This document shows, one piece after another, positions 1 through 8,358 of a stretch of 56,657 nucleotides of DNA; the first letter of the stretch is position 1, and the number at the start of each line of letters is the position of its first letter. The notes under the pieces are model-generated. The model saw nothing but the letters and a program-made list of their open reading frames with translations, was not told the origin of the DNA and searched no databases. Source of the DNA: an uncultured Oscillospiraceae bacterium. Lineage in GTDB: Bacteria > Bacillota > Clostridia > Oscillospirales > Oscillospiraceae. Location: positions 1 through 56,657 of the forward strand of contig CANQRQ010000019.1 of assembly GCA_947626315.1 (NCBI GenBank), given 5' to 3'. Made by a program: the position numbers and the translations under genes.

Positions 1-14
1 TTTCCCTTATTTGC

Positions 15-69
15 AAATAAATGTTGGGTGTACCTCAGCCTTGCGGCCGAGTTACCCCAACATTTATTT
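15..69. repeat. Inverted repeat at left edge
   Basis: Two perfect 14-bp arms, AAATAAATGTTGGG (15-28) and its complement (56-69), enclose 27 nt. There is no T-run directly after either arm and no gene overlaps it. It could be a cruciform, an operator or the end of a small mobile element. The rest of the stretch up to 111 shows nothing I can name. Confidence 0.5.
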
Positions 70-111
70 TAGAACCGAAAAATAAACAGGGAGTGACGGG
101 ATTGACAAGAG

Positions 112-148
112 CCGGGGCTGTGAAAGAAGAAAACTTTCACAGCCCCGG
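112..148 (-). terminator. Hairpin terminator after spoIIE operon
   Basis: A 15-bp perfect stem (112-126 with 134-148) with a 7-nt loop lies just past the stop of the small gene ending at 154. The outer bases TGACAA and TTGTCA also pair. The T-run on the minus strand is weak, so efficient termination is inferred from stem strength. Confidence 0.6.
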
Positions 149-153
149 TTTTG

Positions 154-504
154 TCAGAAAAGCCCCAGGAAATATTCAGCGGCCAGGACGGCCGCCGCCG
201 TCAGCAGCATCAGCAGCGGCGCGCTGAAGCGGCGGCGCCGGGAGGGGAGCGCGGAGGCGGTGTAGGCCCGGGCTGCCTCCCGGGCCTGGAGCAGCAGCTC
301 CTGCCGGTTCAGCTCCTCGCCGCCGGGCCAGTCCTCCCGCAGGATGAAGAGCACCTCCCGGAAGCGGGGGTCAGGAGAGGGGACCACGATCACACTGCGC
401 ATGGAGCCCTTCACCGGCGCGGCGCGGGGCCGCCCCAGGCGGCGGAGACGGGCGGCCGCGGCGGCCCGGAGGCGGGCCGCTCCCCGGCGCAGCGGCTGCC
501 TCAC
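154..504 (-). CDS. Small basic protein with C-terminal membrane helix
   Basis: This 116-aa protein uses a GTG start that overlaps the spoIIE stop by four bases, so the two are translationally coupled. The N-terminal 30 residues are very rich in Arg and Ala. A soluble middle follows (from about SVIVVPSPDPRFREVLFILRE), then a basic patch RRRR and a single hydrophobic helix at the C-terminus (about residues 95-116) with almost nothing after it, as in a tail-anchored protein. I do not recognise the family. Coupling to spoIIE suggests expression early in sporulation, but no function can be assigned. The Arg/Ala-rich start could also be an over-extended N-terminus; ATG at codon 35 would be an alternative. 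Confidence 0.55.
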   Translation of the reverse strand: MRQPLRRGAARLRAAAAARLRRLGRPRAAPVKGSMRSVIVVPSPDPRFREVLFILREDWPGGEELNRQELLLQAREAARAYTASALPSRRRRFSAPLLMLLTAAAVLAAEYFLGLF

Positions 505-2828
505 GGCCGCTCCTCCACCCGGACGGTGACAACGGTCATGTCGTCCCCGGCGCCGTAGAGCTTCTCCGCCTCAGTGACCACGGCCTTTGCCAGGGCCTTC
601 ATGTCCTCCGTCCCCTTGCTCAGCATTGCCCGGAGCCAGCCGTCCTCCCCCTCCGCCAGGACCCCGTCAGAGGTGATCAGGGCGGTGGAGCCCGGGCGCA
701 GCTTCATTCGCACGATGTCCGGGGCGATGCCGTCCCCCAGGCTCAGCCCGGCGGCCAGGGTTTCCCCCTTGATGCGGCGGATGCTCTTCCCGTTTTTCAC
801 ATAGGAGGGGGCCGCGCCGTACTTGTAAAAGCAGGTCTCCCCGGTGAAGAGGTCTACGCACATCAGATCCACCGTGGCATAGCCCCAGCTGTCCCCGCCC
901 CGGAGCAGCAGCACGGAGTTGAGCAGCTTCATGGCCACGGCCGGGTCCACGCCGGAGCGGAGGAATTTTTCCAGAATGTTGACCACCTGATCGCTGTCCC
1001 GGGCGGCCTCGTCCCCGCAGCCCATGCCGTCGGAGAGGAGCACGCAGAGCACGCCGGAGTCGGTTTTGAAATAGGTGCCCTTGTCGCCGCTGACCTTCTC
1101 CCCCCGCTTTTTCAGCGCGGCGATGCCCACGGAGACCGCCAGCGGCTCGGACTCCAGCAGCGTCAGCCGGGAGCAGCCCTCTGTCAGCTCCGCCGGCTGG
1201 CAGAGCCGGACGCCCACCACGGAGGACAGCTTTTCCAGGTAGTCCGCGTCCTTCGTGAGGGGGTTCAGCCGCCCACTCTCGATGACCACCCGCATCCGGC
1301 CGCCCCCGTCCCGGTAGACGGCGGCCTCCCCGTCTACATCCAGGCTTTTCAGATAGCGCATGAGCCGCCGCTCCGCCAGCGGGTCCGCGCCGTTGACGCT
1401 GCCCAGCTCGTCGGCCACGCTGCCCAGCACCGCGGCGATATCCGCGTACTGCCCCCAGGCCACGCTCCGGTTTTCCGACAGCTGCGCCTTGAGCTGCCGC
1501 CGGTAGGAGAGGCTCCGCAGCTCCCCGTTCACTGCCGTGACAAAGGCGGGCAGGCCGGTGCACTTCTCCCGGAAATAGCCGGGCAGGTCCTCCGGGGCCA
1601 GGCTGCCCTTTTCTGCCATGGCCTGGGTGGCGTCGTTCATGGCGGAGAGGGTGTCCACATAGTCCGCGTTCCAGCAGCGGTTCTTGTTCTTGCAGCGGAC
1701 GCAGACCTGATCCGCCGCCCGGTCAAAGACCCGGGCGATGTTCTCATCGCTGCCCGGCTCGGCGATGCTTTTGCGGACAATCTCGTACAGCTCCCCATAG
1801 GCCTCGCTGAGGTTCTTCACCCGCCGGGCCACGAAGCGCCGCAGGCCGGACTCCCCGGCCCCCTTCTCCATGGCCTGGAGAATCAGCCCTGCATGGTTGA
1901 GCAGGGAGGAGGGCAGCAGCATAAACACCACCGAGGCGCAGAAGGTCTCGAAGAGGGCGCTGATGTAGATCTCTGCGTTCCAGGCGCAGACCACCGCCAG
2001 GGCCCCGGAGAGAATAAAAGACAGCACGAAGATCAGCCGCCCGTGCCGGCCGAACACCCCGGACAGCAGGCCGCAGAAGGAGTAGGCCATGGTGTAAAAG
2101 GGGACGCCCGCGTGCGTCACGTCCATGGCCAGGCCCAGCACCGTCCCCACCGCCGCGCCGGTGAGCATGCCGCCCTTCATGGCGGAGGTCATCACCAGCA
2201 GCAGCGCCAAAAACCGGCCCAGGGACACTGTGTCAAAGAGCACCAGCCGGGACAGGGCCATGAGGACGCAGGCGGCCATGATCATGGACGAGACGCTGTG
2301 CTTCAGCTCTGCCGTCTCTGTGGTGCGCAGGCCGTTGGACAGGGCCTCGTGGAAAAAATAGGTCCCCCCAAAGGCCAGGGCGGTCTCCAGAAACAGCTCC
2401 GCCAGCAGGGGCACCTGCCCCTCCGCGGTGGAAAAGCTGCCCAGAAAGCCCGTCAGGGCCATGACCAGCCCCGCGGCCGCCGGCATAAAATAGGGCTGCC
2501 GGTAGGCGCGCAGCTCGTGAAACACAAAGGCGATGGTGTAGGCCAGCACCGACGCGGCGATATAGCGGATGCCCCAGTCCACCCCGCCGCTGAGCAGATA
2601 GCCCAGAGAGGAGCCCGCCAGGGCGAATACCCCCGCCAGCCCCGGCCCTGAGCAGGCCACCATCGCCATCCCGAAGGGCGCGCCGTTTTCCAGAACGCGG
2701 GCGCAGGCCATCACAAAGCCCAACCCTAAATAGATCCCGCAGCGGGCTGACAGCAGGATCCTCCCATCCACCCTGCCGGCTCCGGCCAGCCCCGGCCCGG
2801 CCAGTTTTCTCTGTCCTCCAGTCTCCAT
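501..2828 (-). CDS. spoIIE: Stage II sporulation protein E, PP2C phosphatase
   Basis: SpoIIE dephosphorylates the anti-anti-sigma factor SpoIIAA at the polar septum and so turns on sigma-F in the forespore. The 775-aa protein has the family layout. The N-terminal part (about residues 35-320) is a run of hydrophobic helices. A central soluble region contains a CVRCKNKNRC cysteine cluster. The last 200 residues form a PP2C domain with the metal-binding motif LSDGMGCGD (Asp near residue 600) and a final GDDMTVV motif. Length is slightly below that of the Bacillus protein (about 825). An AGGAGG site precedes the ATG. The gene marks the organism as a spore former. Confidence 0.93.
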   Translation of the reverse strand: METGGQRKLAGPGLAGAGRVDGRILLSARCGIYLGLGFVMACARVLENGAPFGMAMVACSGPGLAGVFALAGSSLGYLLSGGVDWGIRYIAASVLAYTIAFVFHELRAYRQPYFMPAAAGLVMALTGFLGSFSTAEGQVPLLAELFLETALAFGGTYFFHEALSNGLRTTETAELKHSVSSMIMAACVLMALSRLVLFDTVSLGRFLALLLVMTSAMKGGMLTGAAVGTVLGLAMDVTHAGVPFYTMAYSFCGLLSGVFGRHGRLIFVLSFILSGALAVVCAWNAEIYISALFETFCASVVFMLLPSSLLNHAGLILQAMEKGAGESGLRRFVARRVKNLSEAYGELYEIVRKSIAEPGSDENIARVFDRAADQVCVRCKNKNRCWNADYVDTLSAMNDATQAMAEKGSLAPEDLPGYFREKCTGLPAFVTAVNGELRSLSYRRQLKAQLSENRSVAWGQYADIAAVLGSVADELGSVNGADPLAERRLMRYLKSLDVDGEAAVYRDGGGRMRVVIESGRLNPLTKDADYLEKLSSVVGVRLCQPAELTEGCSRLTLLESEPLAVSVGIAALKKRGEKVSGDKGTYFKTDSGVLCVLLSDGMGCGDEAARDSDQVVNILEKFLRSGVDPAVAMKLLNSVLLLRGGDSWGYATVDLMCVDLFTGETCFYKYGAAPSYVKNGKSIRRIKGETLAAGLSLGDGIAPDIVRMKLRPGSTALITSDGVLAEGEDGWLRAMLSKGTEDMKALAKAVVTEAEKLYGAGDDMTVVTVRVEERP

Positions 2829-2992
2829 AGCAAATCCTCCTGAGTTTACATAAGATAAAATTATTATAATTATGTAATTTCAAGAAGCGCGTCGCACGGC
2901 GCTGTAAAATCCGATCTTTTCTCTTTGAAAAATAGGAGGAAAACCAGGGCGGAGGGCCGGAGCGGGAAATATGACGGGCGCCCAAAAAGATT

Positions 2993-3028
2993 CGCGGCGC
3001 CTCCCGTCAATCAACGGGAAGCGCCGCG
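2993..3028 (-). terminator. Terminator of metA
   Basis: A 15-bp GC-rich stem (2993-3007 with 3014-3028, one G-U pair) with a 6-nt loop lies 20 nt past the metA stop. On the minus strand it is followed by AATCTTTTTGG. This is a standard intrinsic terminator. Confidence 0.8.
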
Positions 3029-3047
3029 GCAGCTTCAAAGGCCTGTA

Positions 3048-3971
3048 TTAGAAGGAATTCATGTTTTCAATGACATAGGGCGTGGCCTGATAGACAAAGT
3101 AGTTGAGCCAGTTGGAGTACAGCAGGTTCGCCCCGGAGCGCCAGCGGCAGATGGGCGGCCGGCTGTCGTCATCGTCCGGATAGTAGTTGACGGGGACATG
3201 GATGGGCAGGCCGGCGGCCTTGTCCCGCAGGTATTCCCGCTCCAGGGTGTCCGGGTCGTACTCGGAGTGGCCGGTGATGAAGATGTGCCGGCCGCCATTG
3301 TTGGACACGGCGTAGACCCCCGCCTCCGGGCTCTCCGCCAGGATCTTCAGGGCGGGGACTTTCAGAATGTCCTCCCGCAGCACGGTGGTATGCCGGGAGT
3401 GGGGCACATAAAACCAGTCGTCAAAGCCCCGGAACAGGATGGAGCCCCGGTGGGTGACCTGGTGGGGGAAGACCCCGAAGAGCTTTTCCGGCAGGGGGCG
3501 TTTGGGGATGCCGTAGTGGTAGTACAGCGCGGCCTGGGCGCCCCAGCAGATGTGCAGACTGCTGTAGACATGGGACTTGCTCCACTCCATGATCTGGCAG
3601 AGCTCCTCCCAGTAGTCCACTTCCTCAAAGGGCAGATGCTCCACCGGCGCGCCGGTGATGATCATGCCGTCGAAAAAGCTGTCCTTCACATCGTCAAAGC
3701 TCTTGTAGAAGCTGAGCATGTGCTCCAGCGGGGTGTTTTTCGGCGTGTGGGAGCGGACGGCCAGCAGCTCCGGCTCGATCTGCAGAGGGGTGTTTCCCAG
3801 CAGGCGGGCAAGCTGCGTCTCCGTGACGATCTTGGTGGGCATCAGGTTCACGATCAGGATGCGCAGGGGACGGATGTCCTGGGTCACGGCACGCTGTTCG
3901 TTGATGACGAAGATGTTTTCCTCCTGCAGCACCTGGGCGGCGGGGAGGTTGATAGGAATTTTAATGGGCAT
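3048..3971 (-). CDS. metA: Homoserine O-acetyltransferase (MetA family)
   Basis: The enzyme acylates L-homoserine in the first committed step of methionine synthesis. The start [10 protein letters not shown] is the conserved N-terminus of the family, so I use 3971 and not the longer reading frame. The protein has 307 aa, normal for MetA. The nucleophile Cys142 sits in [11 protein letters not shown], and the catalytic His lies in [10 protein letters not shown]. Residue 111 is Glu ([11 protein letters not shown]). In this family Glu111 goes with acetyl-CoA and Gly111 with succinyl-CoA, so the product is probably O-acetylhomoserine. It is a single-gene unit with its own promoter and terminator, and no SAM riboswitch is visible in its short leader. 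Confidence 0.92.
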   Translation of the reverse strand: MPIKIPINLPAAQVLQEENIFVINEQRAVTQDIRPLRILIVNLMPTKIVTETQLARLLGNTPLQIEPELLAVRSHTPKNTPLEHMLSFYKSFDDVKDSFFDGMIITGAPVEHLPFEEVDYWEELCQIMEWSKSHVYSSLHICWGAQAALYYHYGIPKRPLPEKLFGVFPHQVTHRGSILFRGFDDWFYVPHSRHTTVLREDILKVPALKILAESPEAGVYAVSNNGGRHIFITGHSEYDPDTLEREYLRDKAAGLPIHVPVNYYPDDDDSRPPICRWRSGANLLYSNWLNYFVYQATPYVIENMNSF

Positions 3972-4020
3972 AGGCGTTCCCTCACAGTAGTCCGGCAGTT
4001 TCGCCCGGAAGTCTTTCTCG

Positions 4021-4049
4021 ACTATAACATGAGCGGCGGTTTCTGTCAA
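4021..4049 (-). promoter_or_regulatory. metA promoter
   Basis: On the minus strand, TTGACA (4044-4049), a 17-bp spacer and TATAGT (4021-4026) form a near-consensus sigma-A promoter. The leader to the ATG at 3971 is only about 45 nt, too short for a SAM riboswitch or T-box. Confidence 0.75.
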
Positions 4050-4146
4050 CATCAGGAGAGAAAGGGCTGTACGAAAAAGAGAAAAGGTGGTAGAATGTTG
4101 TCCGCCGCGGGGCGCTGCCCCAGGCGGACAGGAGCGTGACACAGGG

Positions 4147-4716
4147 ATGAATGAGAAACTCAGAAAGGCCGCCGGGCTGTATCTCTACTTTTTCCGGATC
4201 GGCTGGTTTACCTTCGGCGGCGGCTGGAGCATCGTGGCCCAGATGCAGACGGACTTTGTGGAGAAGAAAAAGACCGTCGGCTCCCAGGAACTGCTGGACA
4301 TTGTCAGCGTGGGACGGAGCCTGCCGGGCACCATGATCGGAAACGTGGCCTACCTCTTCGGGCACCACTTCGGGCACCACCAGGGGGGCGTCCTCTGCGG
4401 CGTGATGGCCGTGCTGGGGATCGTGACGCCGCCGCTGGTGATCCTCAGCGTGCTGACCTTTTTTTACGTCCAGTTCCGGGACAATCTCTGGGTCGCCAAG
4501 GCGCTGACCGGGATCCGGGCGGTGGTGCCGCCGATCATCCTCTCCGCCGTGCTGCGGCTGAACAAAGGGGCCTTTCCGGAGAAGGTCTGCTTCCTGCTCT
4601 GCGGACTGGGCTGCGTTCTCTCGCTGGTCTGGAAGGTCAACTGCGTGTTTCTGGTGCTCTTCGGGGCGGCGGCCGGGCTGCTTCTGAAGCGGGGAAAGGG
4701 GCGTGAGCAGGCATGA
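4147..4716 (+). CDS. chrA: Chromate transporter, N-terminal-half type
   Basis: This is a half-size (189 aa) CHR-family membrane protein. Full-length ChrA has two such halves; many Firmicutes carry them as two adjacent genes. The family motif [20 protein letters not shown] at the N-terminus and [19 protein letters not shown] are typical. Four to five hydrophobic helices follow. The ATG at 4147 starts the conserved part. The stop overlaps the start of the next half by four bases (ATGA), so both halves are probably made in equal amounts and form a heterodimer. Substrate may be chromate or another oxyanion; this is inferred from the family only. Confidence 0.85.
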   Translation: MNEKLRKAAGLYLYFFRIGWFTFGGGWSIVAQMQTDFVEKKKTVGSQELLDIVSVGRSLPGTMIGNVAYLFGHHFGHHQGGVLCGVMAVLGIVTPPLVILSVLTFFYVQFRDNLWVAKALTGIRAVVPPIILSAVLRLNKGAFPEKVCFLLCGLGCVLSLVWKVNCVFLVLFGAAAGLLLKRGKGREQA

Positions 4717-5243
4717 GGGTGCTGCTGCAGCTGTTTTGGAGCTTCTGTCAGATCGGCTTTACCAGCTTCGGCGGCCTGTCCATGATCCCGCTGATCAACA
4801 GCCAGATGGTGGGCCACGGCTGGATGACCATCACGGAGGTGTCGGACATTGTGGCCATCGCGGAGATGACCCCCGGCCCGGTGGGCCTTAACTGCGCCAC
4901 CTTTGCCGGCATCCGGGTGGCGGGGCTTCCCGGGGCCCTGGCGGCGAACCTGGGCGTTCTGGCCCCCACCTTCACCATCTGCATCGTGGCGGCGGTCTGC
5001 TTTGAACGCTTCCGAAATTCCCGGGCGCTGGAGAACATCCTTTTCGGCGTGCGCCCGGTCTGCATCGGGCTGATCTGGGCGGTGATCCTGGACCTGTGCC
5101 GGACCAACTACCTGGTGGGCGGCAGCGTGCAGCTTGTGAGCGTTTTGATCGGGGCCCTGGCTGCCTGGCTGCTGATCGGGCGGAAATGGAGCGTCCCCAA
5201 GGTCATTGCGGCGGCCGCCGTGCTGGGCATCCTGTTCTGCTGA
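4713..5243 (+). CDS. chrA: Chromate transporter, C-terminal-half type
   Basis: This 176-aa half-size CHR protein is translationally coupled to the previous gene. The conserved start LFWSFCQIGFTSFGGLSMIPLI and the motif VAIAEMTPGPVGLNCATFAGIRVAG match the family. Four to five membrane helices are visible. Together with the preceding gene it gives the equivalent of one full ChrA. The operon ends here; the next transcript begins from a separate promoter at 5298. Confidence 0.85.
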   Translation: MRVLLQLFWSFCQIGFTSFGGLSMIPLINSQMVGHGWMTITEVSDIVAIAEMTPGPVGLNCATFAGIRVAGLPGALAANLGVLAPTFTICIVAAVCFERFRNSRALENILFGVRPVCIGLIWAVILDLCRTNYLVGGSVQLVSVLIGALAAWLLIGRKWSVPKVIAAAAVLGILFC

Positions 5244-5297
5244 GGCTGTCCGGCGGAAAAGCTTCAAAAAACTTGAATAAAAAATTAAATTTGGCTC

Positions 5298-5326
5298 TTG
5301 ACAAGGGGCGGAAGCCGGGGTATAAT
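5298..5326 (+). promoter_or_regulatory. Consensus sigma-A promoter of trp transporter operon
   Basis: TTGACA (5298-5303), a spacer of exactly 17 bp and TATAAT (5321-5326) match the sigma-A consensus at every position. Transcription should begin near 5333, just before the T-box leader. Such a strong promoter fits a unit whose output is set by premature termination. Confidence 0.9.
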
Positions 5327-5332
5327 GCAGAC

Positions 5333-5627
5333 AATTTCATACAGCAAACCGTTGAAGAAGAGCAAGTAACCTTTTCAGGCGTGGCACAGAGAGCCGCGGG
5401 GGCTGAGAGCGCGGCACAGGCCGGATTGTGTGAATGGACTTCGGAGGGCAATCGGAAGGCGGGTTACCCGCCCTATGTGCGACGGAGAGGGGCACTCCGT
5501 AAACAAAGCCGCCGCGTGATGGCGCGGAACAGAGCGGGCGCGAAAGCGCCAAGCCGGGTGGCACCGCAGGATGTTGATTTAAGTCCTGTCCCAGCAGAAT
5601 TGCTGGGACAGGATTTTTATTTTTTGC
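5333..5627 (+). ncRNA. Tryptophan T-box riboswitch with terminator
   Basis: The leader has the T-box landmarks in order: the stem I AGTA motif (5365-5368), AGAGAG (5388-5393) and GGCTGAGAGC (5401-5410) of the distal loops, and a specifier loop GAATGGAC whose codon is TGG at 5435-5437 (Trp). The T-box sequence GGGTGGCACCGCAG lies at 5556-5569. The acceptor-pairing tetranucleotide TGGC predicts discriminator G73, as in bacterial tRNA-Trp. The terminator follows: a 13-bp stem, 5584-5596 with 5601-5613, then a T-rich run. Uncharged tRNA-Trp should stabilise the antiterminator and turn on the downstream genes. Confidence 0.92.
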
Positions 5628-5759
5628 TTGGGAGGTTTTCAAGATGTTCCTTTTATCCAAACGATGGCGAGCCGGAAAATTAGGAATTAGGAATGAAGAA
5701 TTAGAAATTTTGGAAATCTAAATTGAAAGACTGCTTTAAAAATAAAAGGAGAAAAGAAA

Positions 5760-6875
5760 ATGAAAAATCTTAGAAATTTGCTTTGCGTTCTGCTGACCGC
5801 AGCCATGCTGCTGACCCTGGCCGCCTGCGGCGGCTCCCCCGCCCCCACGGAGGCCCCCGCCACGGAAGCTCCCGCCGCGGAAGCCCCGGCGGAAGACGCC
5901 GCCCCGGAAGAGAGCGCCGGCGCCGTGTACAAGGTGGGCATCTGCAACTACGTGGACGACGCCTCCCTCAACCAGATCGTGGAGAACATCCAGAACCAGC
6001 TGGCCGCCGTCAGCCAGGAGCAGGGCGTGACCTTTGAGATCAGCTATGACAACTGCAACGCCGACGCCGCCGTGATGGAGCAGATCATCGCCAACTTCAT
6101 CGCGGACGACGTGGACCTGATGGTGGGCGTGGCCACCCCCGTGGCCATGGCCATGCAGGGCGCCACCGCGGACAACCAGATCCCCGTGGTCTTTGCCGCC
6201 GTGTCTGACCCCGTGTCCGTGGAGCTGGTGGAGAGCCTGGAGGCCCCCGGCGCCAACATCACCGGCACCAGCGATTTCCTGGACACCGACGCCATCATGA
6301 ACCTGATCTTCGCCGAGAATCCGGAGGCGGACCTGATCGGCCTGCTGTACGACGTGGGCCAGGATTCCTCCACCACCCCCATTGCCGCCGCCAAGGCTTT
6401 CCTGGACGCCAAGGGCGTGGCCTACAAGGAGTATAACGGCACCAACGACCAGGAGGTGCTGCTGGCCGCCCAGGCTATGGCCGCCGACGGCGTGGACGCC
6501 GCCTTCACTCCCTCCGACAACACCATCATGACGGCGGAGCTATCCATCTATGAGACCCTGGCCGAGGCCGGCATCCCCCACTACACCGGCGCGGACTCCT
6601 TCGCCCTCAACGGCGCCTTCCTGGGCTACGGCGTGGACTACGCCAATCTGGGCGTGGAGACGGCCAATATGATCGCCGATATCCTGATCAACGGCGCCGA
6701 CCCCGCCGCGACCCCGGTCATGACCTTTGACAACGGCACCGCCACCATCAACACCGACGTGTGCGAGCAGATCACCGGCAAGACCTTTGAGGAGCTGGAG
6801 GAGCTGTTTGCCCCGCTTTGCACCCAGGTAAAGGGCACCGTCACCGCTGAGAGCTTCAGCGACGTGGCAGCGTAA
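5760..6875 (+). CDS. trpX: Tryptophan ABC transporter substrate-binding lipoprotein (TrpX-like)
   Basis: The protein has 371 aa. It begins with a lipoprotein signal ending in LTLAAC (Cys23), then a low-complexity Ala/Pro/Glu/Thr linker (about 26-55), then a periplasmic-binding-like domain (VYKVGICNYVDDASLNQI onwards) of the ABC_sub_bind/COG2984 type. In other Firmicutes this family occurs with a COG4120 permease and a COG1101 ATPase as TrpXYZ under Trp T-box control; here the same three families and the T-box are present. The likely ligand is therefore tryptophan or a close analogue such as indole. RBS GGAG lies at 5748-5751. Between 5628 and 5745 there is only AT-rich, repetitive leader sequence (GAATTAGGAAT-like repeats). 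Confidence 0.85.
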   Translation: MKNLRNLLCVLLTAAMLLTLAACGGSPAPTEAPATEAPAAEAPAEDAAPEESAGAVYKVGICNYVDDASLNQIVENIQNQLAAVSQEQGVTFEISYDNCNADAAVMEQIIANFIADDVDLMVGVATPVAMAMQGATADNQIPVVFAAVSDPVSVELVESLEAPGANITGTSDFLDTDAIMNLIFAENPEADLIGLLYDVGQDSSTTPIAAAKAFLDAKGVAYKEYNGTNDQEVLLAAQAMAADGVDAAFTPSDNTIMTAELSIYETLAEAGIPHYTGADSFALNGAFLGYGVDYANLGVETANMIADILINGADPAATPVMTFDNGTATINTDVCEQITGKTFEELEELFAPLCTQVKGTVTAESFSDVAA

Positions 6876-6901
6876 GCCGAAAGGCGGAGAGGAGAAACAA
6901 C

Positions 6902-8278
6902 ATGGAAAACATCCCTTATAAGATCTATCTGGCCGAAAACGAGCTGCCCACCGCCTGGTACAATATGCGGGCGGACATGAAGACCAAGCCTGCCCCGCTG
7001 CTGAACCCCGGCACCCATAAGCCCCTCACGGCGGAGGAGATGAGCGGCATCTTCTGCGAGGAGCTGGTGGCCCAGGAGCTGGACGACACCACGGCGTTTA
7101 TCCCCATCCCCCAGGAGATCCGGGACTTTTACAAGATGTACCGCCCCTCGCCCCTGGTGCGGGCCTACTGCCTGGAGAAGCAGCTGGGTACCCCGGCCAA
7201 GATCTACTACAAGTTTGAGGGCAACAACACCAGCGGCTCCCACAAGCTCAACTCCGCCATCGCCCAGGCCTACTATGCCAAGAAGCAGGGCCTGAAGGGC
7301 GTCACCACCGAGACCGGCGCCGGCCAGTGGGGCACTGCCCTCTCCATGGCCTGCGCGTACCTGGGGCTGGACTGCAAGGTATACATGGTGAAGGTCTCCT
7401 ATGAGCAGAAGCCCTTCCGCCGGGAGGTCATGCGCACCTACGGCGCGTCCGTGACCGCCTCCCCCTCCATGGAGACGGAGGTGGGCCGGAAGATCCTGGC
7501 CGAGCACCCCGGCACCACCGGCAGCCTGGGCTGCGCCATCTCCGAGGCGGTGGAGGTGGCCGTGACCAATCCGGGCTACCGCTATGTGCTGGGCAGCGTC
7601 CTCAACCAGGTGCTGCTGCACCAGTCGGTGATCGGCCTGGAGACCAAGGCGGCCATGGACAAATACGGCATCAAGCCGGACATCATCATCGGCTGCGCCG
7701 GCGGCGGCAGCAACCTGGGCGGCCTGATCGCCCCCTTTATGGGCGAAAAGCTCCGGGGCGAGGCGGATTACCGGGTGATTGCCGTGGAGCCCGCCTCCTG
7801 CCCCAGCTTCACCCGCGGCAAGTTCGCCTTTGACTTCTGCGACACGGGCAAGATCTGCCCCCTGGCCCGGATGTACACCCTGGGCAGCGGCTTTATCCCC
7901 GCCCCCAACCACGCCGGCGGCCTGCGCTTCCACGGCATGAGCACCACCCTCAGCCAGCTCTACCACGACGGCTATCTGGAGGCGAGAGCGGTAGAGCAGA
8001 CCTCCGTGTTCAAAGCCGCGGAGCAGTTCGCCCGGGTGGAGGGCATCCTGCCCGCCCCGGAGAGCAGCCACGCCATCAAGGTGGCCATGGACGAGGCCCT
8101 CAAGTGCAAGGAGACCGGCGAGGAGAAGACCATCCTCTTTGGCCTCACCGGCACCGGCTATTTCGACCTGAAGGCTTACGAATCCTACAACGACGGGACC
8201 ATGACCGACTATATCCCCACCGACGAGGACCTGGCCGTGGGCTTTGCCAGCCTGCCGCCTGTGCCCGAGTACGACTGA
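6902..8278 (+). CDS. trpB: Tryptophan synthase beta chain, TrpB2 type
   Basis: The 458-aa PLP enzyme condenses indole with serine to give tryptophan. The PLP lysine is K115 in SGSHKLNSA, the phosphate loop is GCAGGGSN (about 264-271) and the catalytic Glu137 is in TETGAGQWG. TrpB1 normally has His where this protein has Trp (GQWG), and the long N-terminal extension and total length are also TrpB2 features. TrpB2 works without TrpA, and no trpA or other biosynthetic gene is present here. Lying between transporter genes under a Trp T-box, the enzyme probably salvages free indole. Deamination of O-phosphoserine or serine has been proposed for other TrpB2 enzymes and cannot be excluded. Confidence 0.9.
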   Translation: MENIPYKIYLAENELPTAWYNMRADMKTKPAPLLNPGTHKPLTAEEMSGIFCEELVAQELDDTTAFIPIPQEIRDFYKMYRPSPLVRAYCLEKQLGTPAKIYYKFEGNNTSGSHKLNSAIAQAYYAKKQGLKGVTTETGAGQWGTALSMACAYLGLDCKVYMVKVSYEQKPFRREVMRTYGASVTASPSMETEVGRKILAEHPGTTGSLGCAISEAVEVAVTNPGYRYVLGSVLNQVLLHQSVIGLETKAAMDKYGIKPDIIIGCAGGGSNLGGLIAPFMGEKLRGEADYRVIAVEPASCPSFTRGKFAFDFCDTGKICPLARMYTLGSGFIPAPNHAGGLRFHGMSTTLSQLYHDGYLEARAVEQTSVFKAAEQFARVEGILPAPESSHAIKVAMDEALKCKETGEEKTILFGLTGTGYFDLKAYESYNDGTMTDYIPTDEDLAVGFASLPPVPEYD

Positions 8279-8298
8279 GCCACGTTTTCTTAGCGTTG

Positions 8299-8328
8299 TC
8301 GGGAGGCCGCGATTTTGCGGCCTCCCGA
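8299..8328 (+). terminator. Intercistronic hairpin between trpB and trpY
   Basis: A perfect 12-bp stem (8299-8310 with 8317-8328, arm TCGGGAGGCCGC) with loop GATTTT lies in the 80-nt gap. No U-run follows, so it is better read as an mRNA-stabilising or attenuating hairpin that sets the ratio of soluble enzyme and binding protein to the membrane components than as a full terminator. Confidence 0.55.
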
Positions 8329-8358
8329 TTGAGACTACCATCCTCCAGGAGGTTTTTT

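Noticed and set aside
3972-4020. SAM riboswitch or methionine T-box before metA
   Set aside because: The promoter lies only about 45 nt before the start codon, leaving no room for an aptamer.
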